From positions 1 through 56,793 of the forward strand of contig JAOKCF010000012.1 in NCBI GenBank assembly GCA_028245195.1: a DNA stretch of 56,793 nt, written 5' to 3'. The DNA is from Vicingaceae bacterium. GTDB lineage: Bacteria; Bacteroidota; Bacteroidia; Flavobacteriales_E; Vicingaceae. The notes under the pieces are model-generated. The model was not told the origin of the DNA and ran no database searches. It saw only the letters and a program-made list of their open reading frames with translations. Each line of letters begins with the position of its first letter. Position 1 is the stretch's first letter. A program made the translations under genes and the position numbers. Shown one piece after another: positions 1 to 8,871 of the stretch.

Positions 1-3000
1 GGGGTACCTGCTGATAAATTGAAGCTCAATGTATCCCAACCTCCGGCTGTAACTGTGTTTGCTAAAATTTCTGAGCTGATAGCACTATTTGTTTGATCTT
101 CAACTTTCAATAATACAGGTGTTCCTGATGCTGCAGACCAAACAACCGCTCTAATAGTAGTTGTGCCTGTTGCAAATGGAATTGCAGTAATTAATGAATC
201 TCCAAATGAAGTACCTGCCCATGTTTGAGCTCCAGCACCTTTAATCATTTGAAGTACAGTATTAGTAGCATTTGTAGGATCGGCAACCACAGCAGAAGCG
301 TTACCACCAAAGTCAATTGTTGAATAATCTACAGTTGATGCATCCCAAGTAATTGGCAAAGCTATCGGGGTTAATAATGGACAAGCTGATACTTCAAATA
401 GGTCAATTGACATATCACTCCTAAAGCCTGAATAATTTGACATGCTAAATTCTACATAAATTGTTTGACCAACATATGAAGCTAGGTCAATACCCACATT
501 AATCCATGGATCTGAGCCTGCAGTTTGAATTTGTCCTGATGAAGCAAATACAGTCGTGAACGTGCCAGTTGCGGAAGTTCCTATACCAACTGTTAAATCT
601 CCCATATTTGAACCATAGGCATGCATCCAAAATGATAATTCTGCGTCGTTTTGAGCAGCCGTTAAATCAATAGCAGGGGAAACAATTGAACCCCCAGTTC
701 CTCCTGAAGCTTCAAAGTTCATATAGCTAGATCCACTATGAGCATTATCTGCTCCCGTATTAGATGATGTAGCGTTATTTGGAATCTCCCAATTTCCACC
801 GGAAGAACCTATGTTACCTGTCCATCCTGCAGTATTATTATTAAATTCTTCAGAAAAGATAGTTGAAGGATTCCCAACTGAACAATTTACACCTAGGGCA
901 CCTTGAATTTTAGTATTGAAACTATTTCCAGAAAGTGTACTAGAGTCAGTTGAAGAACATATTGCTTTTACTGCCCAAGAATATGAGGTTTGAGCTGTTA
1001 AACCAGAAATAGTATAATTTGTATCGTTAGACACTGTAGCCATGTTTCTAGCAGTTCCCGCAGCATAGCCATTAGTATCCCATTCAACTCTATACACTGT
1101 CGCAGATCCATTTTCTATCCAAGAAACATTAGCAGTATCTGCTGAAATCGCTGTTGCTAGGTTCGCCGAAGGGGGAAGACAAGACGGTGGGGAAGTTAAG
1201 TTTAAGGTATAATCCTCAAAAGACGCATAAGATCCTGTATAACAAGGCGTAGGTCCAGAGTTACCATCAGAACCACCAATTCTCATACGGTACTGACCAA
1301 GAGTACCAGCTAGAGGAGCAGTAAAGCTTGCATTTAAAGTAGTTGGGATTGAATTAGTCGATAGACCATAGTATACTTCTTCTCCTGCATCAAGAAAATC
1401 TGCATCTTTATTCCAATCTACCCAAATTTTGGTTCCATAGGTATAACCTGTTGCATAAGTAATATCTACTGAAGCAACACCTCCTTGGTACACACTACCA
1501 ATTAAAGAAGAATAGTTTCCGTAGTTTCCTACTTCCGATCCAGTTGTGTTGTTAATACCCCCAAAAGTGACATTTACAATTCCAGATCCATCAACTGAAG
1601 AAGGAGATGGATTACAATATGAAGGTGGAGTAAATTCATCCGCTCCAATATCTACTGTTGTAGAACCGGCTATTGGACGTGAATCCCCATCAAAATCAAC
1701 TAATATTCCAACAGTGTTGTCGCCAACATCATTTGAAATGTATGTTCCCACCAAGCTTGCATCAATATGTAAATCTCCTGTTGCGTTTAAGAAAGTAGGG
1801 TCACCAGAAACTGAATTTACGTTTAACGTAGTTTGGCCTACTTGAAACGCAGCTAAATCTGCATACGTTGGTGTACCAAACTTAGCTAAAGATGGACCGG
1901 TAGTGTAATACAAGTTGTAGTCTAAGGTAACGGTAGTGGAAGCATCAAGCGAATAGTAGGCAATGTCTCCACCATTACTAGCAAAAATGTTATTTCTAAA
2001 ATCTACATTAGCGTCATCATTCACAAAAACACCATAATCAGCAGCTACACATGAATTGTGAAATACATCTGTATCTTCAACATCGTCAAAATAGATTCCA
2101 TCATCTCCACCGATGAACATGTTATTTGCAATTAATGACCTAGAGGTAACCGTGTTATCGAAGTTATAGTCACGTGCCTCTAATCCGTTATCTCCACCTT
2201 TGAATCTGTTCCCAGTGATAGTGAAATTTTCAAGATCAGAAGAATACATGCCGTCGGAGAATGAATTTGTTAACCCATCAACGTAATTATCAGTAATAGT
2301 TACATTGTTATAACCAACTACATAAAGTCCATTATCATCTGCATTTTGAATATTGTTGTTATGAATTGTTAAGTTCTGACTTCGAGCAGTTGGAGTGTAA
2401 TTACCGTAAACAGAAATTCCTCTCTCACCACCTGTAACTGTATTGTTAGAAATGGTTATGTCGTTAACATCACCAGTGGTTTGGTCAGATATCTCACTAC
2501 CTGAGATCATAATACCTGCTACGTCAGGTATCGTTCCAATAGGTGTAGTCACAATGTTACTATCAATAGTAATGTTATTGGCTCCATTCCACATATGAAT
2601 ACCCCATGAATCAGAACCACCTGTGGCGGCAATTGTCATGTTTTTAATAGTAATAAAGCTTGAACCGTCTAAAGTAAGAGTAGAATTTCTAACGGTCTTA
2701 TCATGAGTAAGTATAGTAGAAGCTGCTGAGGCACCATTAAAAGTAATGGTACTTGTGCTGCTGATTCCAATTATTGACCCAATTGAAACTTGTTCTGAGT
2801 ATGTTCCTGCTGCAACGTTAAAAGTAACTGCGCCGGAAATTCCTCCCGACATTGCTGTTACTGCTGAAGCGAAATCTACAAAGTTAGTTGCTGAAGCTGC
2901 TTGAGTTCCATCAATAGTATAGGTACCTCCGCCTAAGGTAGGAACCAAGGTAACCATAGTAGTATCGTTAGCAGTAAAAGGATCGGCAACGCCATTTGGT

Positions 3001-3983
3001 AATGAACTCCAAACGGATAAATTTGTAGCGCCTGTAAAATTGTACATTCCTAAACTAATAGATGTAGTAGCATTTGGAGCAAGGGAACCGCTAAATGAAG
3101 TTCCGGTTTGTGTTACTCCGTTAGCCGACCAATCAATATTTGCTGAAGTTAAGGCTGCAGTACCGTGATTGGTCAATGTAGCGGTTACTGTTTGCATCCC
3201 TGACGCAAATGGCATGCTTGGTGCATCTACAGAAGAAATTCCTGCCTCGTTAGGATTTAACAGTCTTGGGGCATACTCATGAATTATTACATTAGACCAT
3301 ATTGAATTGATTGCCATATTGGTATGGTTTGGTGATGAAGGTGTTTGGACTGCAACACTGTTATTCATTTGAATTCCCAGTGTCATACTTCCCTGTCCTG
3401 TGCTGCTAGCGTAAGACTCAACCATATAAATTTTATTGGTTGTTTCTTCCAGAACCAAATTATTATATGAGAAAGATCGGCCCTGCGTTTCATAACTCCA
3501 ATTTCTTATCCAAACTTGTCGGTTTGGTGCAGTTCCAAAAACACCGACCCAAACGTGATCATTTGTTCCTAAGGGTGCATTGCCACCTGCAAAATTATCC
3601 CAATAATAAGCGATAGTATTGTTTGGTAAGTTTGGAGAAGGTAAAGTATTGTTGTCACTTAAGTTTGAGGCAACTGCTGTGCCTGTTAATAAAGTGTCAA
3701 ACGAAAGTAAAAAATTCTTACTAACAATAAAATGAGAAACAGGCGATCCAAAAAGATCAAAGTTAAACGGTAAACTGTAAACACTGGACCAGGTATTTCC
3801 TGCACCCCCTGCATTGTCTGCATGAAAGTCAGTAAATCCAATTGTAGTGTTCGTTGTTTGCAGTAATGTAGTTGTAGCGCTTCCAAGTGGCAGCGGACCT
3901 GTTACATCATAAGTGTATTGGGACTTAGCAGTAAAGGAAATTAAACCTAAACAAATAAGTAACGAATAAGTAATTTTTCTCAT
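1..3983 (-). CDS. Giant secreted multidomain beta-helix protein, likely T9SS substrate (3' end outside window)
   Basis: The reading frame is open from an ATG at 3983 to the left edge, giving 1327 visible residues and no stop, so the C-terminus is missing. It opens with a signal peptide (MRKITYSLLICLGLISFTAKS). A CARDB-like region lies near residues 240-330. A right-handed beta-helix (many NNITIDSN/ITDNYV-type turns rich in Asn) spans roughly 350-760. A GEVED-type domain (around 790-920, with WVDWNKDADFLDAGEEVYYG) follows, then a fibronectin type III domain (930-1010), a MAM/concanavalin-like jelly roll (1030-1190) and the start of another jelly roll. This architecture is typical of surface or secreted adhesins and polysaccharide-active proteins of Bacteroidota. 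I infer a T9SS sorting domain beyond the window. No catalytic residues were identified, so enzyme and adhesin remain open. Confidence 0.85.
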   Translation of the reverse strand, partial: MRKITYSLLICLGLISFTAKSQYTYDVTGPLPLGSATTTLLQTTNTTIGFTDFHADNAGGAGNTWSSVYSLPFNFDLFGSPVSHFIVSKNFLLSFDTLLTGTAVASNLSDNNTLPSPNLPNNTIAYYWDNFAGGNAPLGTNDHVWVGVFGTAPNRQVWIRNWSYETQGRSFSYNNLVLEETTNKIYMVESYASSTGQGSMTLGIQMNNSVAVQTPSSPNHTNMAINSIWSNVIIHEYAPRLLNPNEAGISSVDAPSMPFASGMQTVTATLTNHGTAALTSANIDWSANGVTQTGTSFSGSLAPNATTSISLGMYNFTGATNLSVWSSLPNGVADPFTANDTTMVTLVPTLGGGTYTIDGTQAASATNFVDFASAVTAMSGGISGAVTFNVAAGTYSEQVSIGSIIGISSTSTITFNGASAASTILTHDKTVRNSTLTLDGSSFITIKNMTIAATGGSDSWGIHMWNGANNITIDSNIVTTPIGTIPDVAGIMISGSEISDQTTGDVNDITISNNTVTGGERGISVYGNYTPTARSQNLTIHNNNIQNADDNGLYVVGYNNVTITDNYVDGLTNSFSDGMYSSDLENFTITGNRFKGGDNGLEARDYNFDNTVTSRSLIANNMFIGGDDGIYFDDVEDTDVFHNSCVAADYGVFVNDDANVDFRNNIFASNGGDIAYYSLDASTTVTLDYNLYYTTGPSLAKFGTPTYADLAAFQVGQTTLNVNSVSGDPTFLNATGDLHIDASLVGTYISNDVGDNTVGILVDFDGDSRPIAGSTTVDIGADEFTPPSYCNPSPSSVDGSGIVNVTFGGINNTTGSEVGNYGNYSSLIGSVYQGGVASVDITYATGYTYGTKIWVDWNKDADFLDAGEEVYYGLSTNSIPTTLNASFTAPLAGTLGQYRMRIGGSDGNSGPTPCYTGSYASFEDYTLNLTSPPSCLPPSANLATAISADTANVSWIENGSATVYRVEWDTNGYAAGTARNMATVSNDTNYTISGLTAQTSYSWAVKAICSSTDSSTLSGNSFNTKIQGALGVNCSVGNPSTIFSEEFNNNTAGWTGNIGSSGGNWEIPNNATSSNTGADNAHSGSSYMNFEASGGTGGSIVSPAIDLTAAQNDAELSFWMHAYGSNMGDLTVGIGTSATGTFTTVFASSGQIQTAGSDPWINVGIDLASYVGQTIYVEFSMSNYSGFRSDMSIDLFEVSACPLLTPIALPITWDASTVDYSTIDFGGNASAVVADPTNATNTVLQMIKGAGAQTWAGTSFGDSLITAIPFATGTTTIRAVVWSAASGTPVLLKVEDQTNSAISSEILANTVTAGGWDTLSFNLSAGT

Positions 3984-4039
3984 GTGATAGAATTTTTATT
4001 AATTAAGTGAAATTATACCCATTATAAAAAAAGGGTCCT

Positions 4040-4070
4040 CAAACATAAGGGAAATTATTTAATTAACAAA
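4040..4070 (-). promoter_or_regulatory. Consensus Bacteroidota promoter for the beta-helix gene
   Basis: On the minus strand a perfect -7 box TATGTTTG (4047-4040) lies 19 bases after a perfect -33 box TTTG (4070-4067). Both match the known Bacteroidota primary-sigma consensus (TTTG, about 19-21 bases, TAnnTTTG). Transcription would start near 4033, about 50 bases before the ATG at 3983. Confidence 0.8.
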
Positions 4071-4176
4071 ATGTTTGTTAATAAAATTTAAATGGAGATT
4101 GAAATCTTTCTGCGATTCAAGGATGAAGGTTTTTGAAATATCTTTCTATCTTTAGCATTCTTAAATAAATTTTATT

Positions 4177-6495
4177 ATGATTGGAATGGACAGGCTTAAA
4201 ATTAGTGTGCTATTGGTCTTATGGTGTTTATTATTTGTAACGAATGCTAGTGCAGAGCAAATTACTTCAGAAAGAATTTATACTGTTGAACAGGAAAATG
4301 AAACTACCAGATCTAATCATGAGGTGGAAGAACATCAGGTAGAAGAACACAGCGGAGGGCACGAAACAGATACTGCTCCTTTGTTGTTTATTATTTTAGC
4401 GCTTATTACAGGGGTTGCCACTCGGCATTTTGTGAAGCGAAGCCCATTTCCTTTCACCGTTTTGTTACTAATCATTGGTCTCGCGCTGGGGGTCATTAAT
4501 AGGCTTGGGTATTTTGGAGATTTTCATATTCTAGATTTCAACTTAGAGTTTACAGCAATAAGTAAGTCGATAGAATTTGCAGCTAATATGGACCCTCATA
4601 TGCTGCTGTTCATTTTCTTACCAATTCTAATCTTTGAGGCGTCTTATGCTATGGATTTGCATACGTTTAAGAAAACATCAACCAATGCCATTCTATTGGC
4701 AGTTCCTGGAATATTGGTGGCTCTGAGTTTAACGGCAGCACTGGCAATGGGGCTAAAGTTCGCCGGAATTGGTTTGGGTGCTTGGAATTGGTCGCTAGCG
4801 TTAATGTTTGGCGCAATAGTGAGTGCAACTGATCCTGTCGCTGTAGTTGCTCTTTTAAAGGAGTTGGGAGCAAGTAAAAAATTAGGAACCCTAATTGAAG
4901 GAGAATCTTTATTGAATGATGGAACAGCTATTGTTTTATTTATGGTATTCTTCTTGGGAATTACCGGCGATGCTACAGATGGGAGTCCGATTTTGGAATT
5001 TTTTAGAGTTGCAGTAGGTGGATTATTCATAGGAGGGCTTTTTGGCTTCATTGTGTTGCGTTGGATTCGAAACGTTTTTAATGACGCATTGGTGGAAACA
5101 AGCTTAGTAATTGCTGCGGCGTACCTCACCTTTTACGTGGCAGAGCACACATTTCATGTTTCAGGAGTGCTCGGTTTGGTTGCCTTAGGATTAATTATTG
5201 GAGGGGTAGGTCGTTCTAGAATTAGCCCTCAAGTGGAACATTTTATGCATGAATTTTGGGAGTTAGCAGGATTTATAGCAAACTGTTTAATTTTCTTAAT
5301 TGTTGGAATAGTTGTAGCTGAAAGAAGTATTTTTAGTCTGAATGACTTCTTATTACTAGGCATATTTTATGTTGGTATACACGTGGTTAGGGCAATTGTT
5401 ATTTTTATCTTGTATCCTCTAATGAATCGTTCTGGTTATGGCTTGCAGAAGAGTGAGGCAATAATAGTTTGGTTTGGAGCATTAAGAGGAGCAATTGGTC
5501 TTGCACTAGCACTTATAGTCGCTGGTGTAGATGATCAATTTATTTCAAAAGAAATTAAAGATCAGTTTCTGTTTTTCACAGCGGGAATTGTAACCTTGAC
5601 CTTGCTAATTAATGCCTCAACAATTAAATACATAGTTAGTGCGCTGGGTTTAACAAAAGTTAGTCCGGCTAAGGCTCAAATGTTAACCAACGCAAGAGAT
5701 TATTTGCATGAAAGCACAAAAAATCAAATTGAGCGCTTAAAAGCGGATCGATACATTAAAAAATCAGATTGGGAAGCAGTATCAAAGTACCTTCCACGTG
5801 CACCCCATGTTTTAGCGGAGGAAGAAGGAGTAGCAGAGAAGGAAAATATTGCGGAGCTGAGAAAACGTTTTTTAGAGGCTGAGAAAAGTAGTTACTGGCA
5901 TCAATTTAGAGATGGATTATTAGGGGCTGACGCTGTAAAAATTCTTAGTGACAACATAAGTCATTTGCTGGATGAAGGAGGAAAAGTAGGCTTAGATCAG
6001 CGTAAAGATTTAGAAGAAAGTTGGGCAGTTCCAACAATTTTGAATAAAATTAGTGGTTACCCGGTTATAGGTGATATGGCAAAAAATTGGTACTTGGATA
6101 GGATGAGTTTGAGTTACGATTGTTCGGTGAGTTTTGTTATGGCACAAGAAGAAAGTTTGCGACTTGTGGAAAGCTTGTTGATTTCTGGTAAAGAAGACAA
6201 AGTTGCGCTAGAGACTATTGAAAGTGAAATAAACGGCAATAGAATTGAAGGGCAAACTTTTATTCGAAATCTAAGAAAACAATATCCTGGTGTTTATAAG
6301 GCAGTTTCAACTACTCAGGCTATTCGTTCATTATTGAATTACGAATCAAAAACCATAGAACGTCTTCAAAAAAGAGGAAGAATTGACAATGGAGAAGCGT
6401 CAAGAATGATGAGTGAGATTGATAAACGGAATAAGTTGCTTCAAAAGCACCCTCCCTCAGTAGATACGGAAGCTATTCCTTACGATATAAAATAG
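4177..6495 (+). CDS. CPA1-family Na+/H+ antiporter with long cytoplasmic tail
   Basis: The product is 772 residues, much longer than a minimal NhaP (about 400-550). Residues 1-27 form a signal peptide or anchor. A short exported linker rich in His and Glu (NHEVEEHQVEEHSGGHETD, about 47-65) precedes the transport domain at about 69-490. The family hallmark is visible as SATDPVAVVALLKELG followed by EGESLLNDGTAIVLF. The remaining 280 residues are hydrophilic and charged, as in SOS1/NHE-like exchangers whose tail regulates activity. Its expected role is sodium or potassium for proton exchange in the inner membrane. A second in-frame ATG at 4186 is an alternative start. A weak -7-like TATCTTTA sits at 4147-4154. 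It converges with the next gene, a potassium channel, without a spacer. Confidence 0.93.
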   Translation: MIGMDRLKISVLLVLWCLLFVTNASAEQITSERIYTVEQENETTRSNHEVEEHQVEEHSGGHETDTAPLLFIILALITGVATRHFVKRSPFPFTVLLLIIGLALGVINRLGYFGDFHILDFNLEFTAISKSIEFAANMDPHMLLFIFLPILIFEASYAMDLHTFKKTSTNAILLAVPGILVALSLTAALAMGLKFAGIGLGAWNWSLALMFGAIVSATDPVAVVALLKELGASKKLGTLIEGESLLNDGTAIVLFMVFFLGITGDATDGSPILEFFRVAVGGLFIGGLFGFIVLRWIRNVFNDALVETSLVIAAAYLTFYVAEHTFHVSGVLGLVALGLIIGGVGRSRISPQVEHFMHEFWELAGFIANCLIFLIVGIVVAERSIFSLNDFLLLGIFYVGIHVVRAIVIFILYPLMNRSGYGLQKSEAIIVWFGALRGAIGLALALIVAGVDDQFISKEIKDQFLFFTAGIVTLTLLINASTIKYIVSALGLTKVSPAKAQMLTNARDYLHESTKNQIERLKADRYIKKSDWEAVSKYLPRAPHVLAEEEGVAEKENIAELRKRFLEAEKSSYWHQFRDGLLGADAVKILSDNISHLLDEGGKVGLDQRKDLEESWAVPTILNKISGYPVIGDMAKNWYLDRMSLSYDCSVSFVMAQEESLRLVESLLISGKEDKVALETIESEINGNRIEGQTFIRNLRKQYPGVYKAVSTTQAIRSLLNYESKTIERLQKRGRIDNGEASRMMSEIDKRNKLLQKHPPSVDTEAIPYDIK

Positions 6496-8166
6496 TTATC
6501 GAAGTATTTTTCTTACGAAAGCTACTGTGAAATATGACATTAAGAATACTCCTGCCCAGCCCTCTATTGCTGATAACCAGCGAATATGTCCTGAAGGGTA
6601 AAAGTCGCCATAACCTATTGTAAAAAAAGTAATAGCACTATGGTAAAACCCTTTACCAATACTTCCTAATTGATTGCTTTCGCCGATTGAAGAGATAATA
6701 TTTGCATCTGCAAAATATGGGAGGATGATGTAAACTACTGCAAAAAAACTAAGCACAAATAGCATACTAACAAAAACACGTATGGGAGAAGTAGCAAACA
6801 ATCCTGCTCGGTCAAAGATCACCCATTTAAAAAAATGAAATATTTCCGAGGATATGTAACTTAACCCACCAGACTCTTTTCCTAGTTTTCTTTCAGCGGC
6901 CATTTCGTAACGTTTAAATGCTACATATGCACTATCTTCTGAGTTGAATTTTCCATTTTGGTGAAAACTCTCTTTTAAAATATGAAATTGGTTTGCTTTA
7001 CTTTCAAATGAGGAGGACTTTTGAGATTGTATAAGGTGGAACGCATCGTTCTTCTTCCAAGAAATAAATAGCTTTCCCATGTTTTTAATTCCTTCAATCT
7101 TTAATGTTTTTAGATACATGTTAGAATTGCCTGCATGAAAGTCAACGACATCTTTAATTACTGCCTCGGAAAGGTCTAAGAAATTTCCTTTTTTCACTCT
7201 AAAGTCACAATGACCACCTAAGTTGCAATCTGCTAATGATAATAATTTAAAAGTTGAATTTTTAAAGCAAAGCAAGCCTTCTTTGAAAACAGTGCCATCA
7301 AAATAAACGTCATTATCACCAAAATCTACGTTCTCAAACTTTTTTTCACCACTCCCGAATATAGAGGATCTAAAACTTATTTTACCCACTTTAAATTCTG
7401 ATTCAGAGAAGTTAATGTTTCCATTTCCAAAATCCACGCGTTTAAAATCAGTCTTTCCATTTCTAAATTCTATTTTTCTAAAGTCGATAAAATCTCCTCT
7501 AAACTTAGACTTGTCGAAGGTGACATCTCCATTATCAAATCTTGCATATTGAAAACTGACATGACTTTCACCGAAATTTACTTGTCTAAAATTTACATTG
7601 CCTTTACCAAAGTTTGTGTTGGTAAACATTACATCAGTGCAATTAAAATGGGCTCCTGAAAAACGTATGTCCCCTTCTTCAAATTCTGCGAACTTCATGC
7701 TGAGCTCTTCAAGGTTAAATTCAGAATGGTTAAAGTTCAAGTTTGTAGCACACTTCGTGTAATTGAAATTCACTCTACCTAAATTAAAGGTGCTGTATGC
7801 AAAGGAACTAGATTGACCGCCAAATTCCGCGTACGAAAAATCTGTCCCGTATTCGCTTTCAAAAAATGAGTGATCTGCTTGAAACGAAGTTAACTTAACA
7901 GGGGCACCGTCATCAATTTTGAAAAGTTTTCGATATGTTTTGAGTGAAAAATCTTTAAAGTAGCAATGAGATAGATTAAGGTTTTCTTCTGCATTTATTT
8001 GTTCATACACTTCTGATAAATCAGGAGCGCCTAGCTTGTTAGTGCTCAGCTTCGATTGGCCTTTGTATTTTTCGATTACTGCCGTTCGTTTAAAACTACG
8101 GCCATCTTCTGTGTTAAAGGCTTCCTCTATAATTCGAGTAATATAATGTACTGTTCTATTAGGCAA
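6496..8166 (-). CDS. Two-TM potassium channel fused to a Phe-rich (pentapeptide-like) repeat domain
   Basis: The 556-residue protein ends in an Ion_trans_2-type pore: a membrane helix at about 465-484, the selectivity filter TIGYGD at 516-521, and a second helix to the C-terminus. About 240 residues before it (about 90-330) carry a 12-residue repeat with Phe at positions 1 and 8, for example FGKGNVNFRQVN then FGESHVSFQYAR. This suggests a beta-solenoid like pentapeptide-repeat proteins. The start is a TTG at 8166: an in-frame stop lies 21 bases upstream and no earlier ATG exists, while the next Met is far inside the repeat. Its TAA abuts the TAG of the antiporter gene. The channel call is firm from the filter; the solenoid reading is inferred from the periodicity, and its ligand is unknown. 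Confidence 0.88.
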   Translation of the reverse strand: MPNRTVHYITRIIEEAFNTEDGRSFKRTAVIEKYKGQSKLSTNKLGAPDLSEVYEQINAEENLNLSHCYFKDFSLKTYRKLFKIDDGAPVKLTSFQADHSFFESEYGTDFSYAEFGGQSSSFAYSTFNLGRVNFNYTKCATNLNFNHSEFNLEELSMKFAEFEEGDIRFSGAHFNCTDVMFTNTNFGKGNVNFRQVNFGESHVSFQYARFDNGDVTFDKSKFRGDFIDFRKIEFRNGKTDFKRVDFGNGNINFSESEFKVGKISFRSSIFGSGEKKFENVDFGDNDVYFDGTVFKEGLLCFKNSTFKLLSLADCNLGGHCDFRVKKGNFLDLSEAVIKDVVDFHAGNSNMYLKTLKIEGIKNMGKLFISWKKNDAFHLIQSQKSSSFESKANQFHILKESFHQNGKFNSEDSAYVAFKRYEMAAERKLGKESGGLSYISSEIFHFFKWVIFDRAGLFATSPIRVFVSMLFVLSFFAVVYIILPYFADANIISSIGESNQLGSIGKGFYHSAITFFTIGYGDFYPSGHIRWLSAIEGWAGVFLMSYFTVAFVRKILR

Positions 8167-8300
8167 CTTGTCAGAATTATGATGGTACTAAGATAATGAT
8201 TAATCTTTGCCTTGCCAAATAACACTTTCCGCCCTTTTCATTGCTTACTTTTCAATAGTTTCGAGCTTTTCTCAAGACAAGTTCGCTTCTTTCAGTAAAA

Positions 8301-8335
8301 CAAAAAAGTTCAACATGAAATGTTGAACTTTTTTG
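8301..8335. terminator. Strong bidirectional hairpin terminator
   Basis: A perfect 16-base inverted repeat (arms 8301-8316 and 8320-8335) encloses a 3-base loop. The outer arm is A-rich on the left and T-rich on the right, so either strand ends the stem in a U run. It sits just 3' (minus strand) of the tRNA-like remnant. Confidence 0.75.
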
Positions 8336-8365
8336 TGAGGTATACTGGACGACCTTCTGTGATCC
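8336..8365 (-). pseudogene. Probable decayed tRNA-Val 3' end
   Basis: Read on the minus strand, this stretch ends in TCCAGTATACCTCA. That matches the last 14 bases of the intact tRNA-Val(GAC) at 8506-8580 (TCCAGTATGCCTCA) with one mismatch. A weaker match (GATCAC for GGTCAC) lies in the T-arm region. The block is followed, like the real tRNA, by a hairpin terminator. Similarity fades upstream; a GAAGCTAAT near 8410 may be the D-arm remnant. A chance or attachment-site duplication cannot be excluded. Confidence 0.5.
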
Positions 8366-8465
8366 TGCTCACCACCGAGGTCAAAATGAAATCTTTCTTC
8401 TGTTACACAGAAGCTAATTTTAGTTTGCTTTCTCTTTTGAGTAAACTCAATGCTCATCAAACTAA

Positions 8466-8495
8466 AAATCTCTTTGCTATAAAGCAAAGAGATTT
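8466..8495 (-). terminator. Rho-independent terminator of tRNA-Val(GAC)
   Basis: A 13-bp stem (8466-8478 with 8483-8495) and 4-base loop lie 10 bases past the 3' end of the tRNA. On the minus strand the stem runs straight into TTTTTAG, a usable U tract. Confidence 0.8.
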
Positions 8496-8505
8496 CATTC
8501 TCTAG

Positions 8506-8580
8506 TGAGGCATACTGGATTCGAACCAGTGACCCCTACCCTGTCAAGGTAGTGCTCTGAACCAACTGAGCTAATGCCTC
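8506..8580 (-). tRNA. tRNA-Val (anticodon GAC)
   Basis: The 75-base cloverleaf can be folded by eye. It has a 7-bp acceptor stem (GAGGCAT with ATGCCTC), a D arm GCTC...GAGC, and a 5-bp anticodon stem CTACC/GGTAG around the loop TTGACAG, giving anticodon GAC. The T arm is ACTGG-TTCGAAT-CCAGT and the discriminator is A. CCA is not encoded. Confidence 0.97.
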
Positions 8581-8697
8581 TGCTTTCTGATCGTTAAAAT
8601 TAAGGTTTTCAGTGGTAGATACATCGTCTCACTTTATGAGAATCTGTCCTTTTTCATTATTACTATCACTGGAGTAAGCCTCGTTCTGTAAAACACA

Positions 8698-8725
8698 AAA
8701 GTCCAAAACTTTCATGATGGACTTT
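8698..8725 (-). terminator. Probable terminator after tRNA-Val(TAC)
   Basis: An 8-bp stem (AAAGTCCA with TGGACTTT, arms 8698-8705 and 8718-8725) encloses a 12-base loop. On the minus strand it is followed by TGTGTTTT. The loop is large and the U tract interrupted, so read-through to the second tRNA is likely. Confidence 0.5.
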
Positions 8726-8732
8726 ATTATTG

Positions 8733-8807
8733 TGGGCGATGAGGGATTCGAACCCCCGACCCCCTCGGTGTAAACGAGGTGCTCTGAACCAACTGAGCTA
8801 ATCGCCC
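8733..8807 (-). tRNA. tRNA-Val (anticodon TAC)
   Basis: The 75-base cloverleaf has acceptor stem GGGCGAT/ATCGCCC and an anticodon stem CCTCG/CGAGG around TTTACAC, giving anticodon TAC. The T arm is GGGGG-TTCGAAT-CCCTC and the discriminator is A. It lies first of two valine tRNAs in the minus direction, with a consensus promoter directly upstream. Confidence 0.97.
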
Positions 8808-8823
8808 CAAAAATTTGGGATGG

Positions 8824-8854
8824 CAAATATACAAGAAATGAATATTATGACAAT
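8824..8854 (-). promoter_or_regulatory. Consensus promoter of the tRNA-Val genes
   Basis: On the minus strand a perfect -7 box TATATTTG (8831-8824) follows ATTG (8854-8851) at a spacing of exactly 19 bases. The predicted start near 8817 lies about 10 bases before the mature tRNA-Val(TAC). Confidence 0.78.
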
Positions 8855-8871
8855 CGGAAATTAAAAAAAAA

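Larger units (their letters stand above)
8167..8505. other. Intergenic region with hairpins, no coding gene
   Basis: The short reading frames here have no recognisable content and overlap hairpins. 8167-8300 shows nothing definite. 8301-8335 and 8466-8495 are hairpins listed separately. 8336-8365 resembles the 3' end of the neighbouring tRNA-Val. A small 7-bp stem (CTTCTGT/ACAGAAG) lies at 8397-8413. Confidence 0.6.

Noticed and set aside
1546..1845. A 99-codon plus-strand frame
   Set aside because: It lies antisense inside the large beta-helix gene, whose frame and domains are convincing; no signal or motif supports it.
1980..2560. Repetitive look suggesting a CRISPR array or tandem repeats
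   Set aside because: The similarity is at protein level (beta-helix turns); there are no constant-length DNA repeats with unique spacers.
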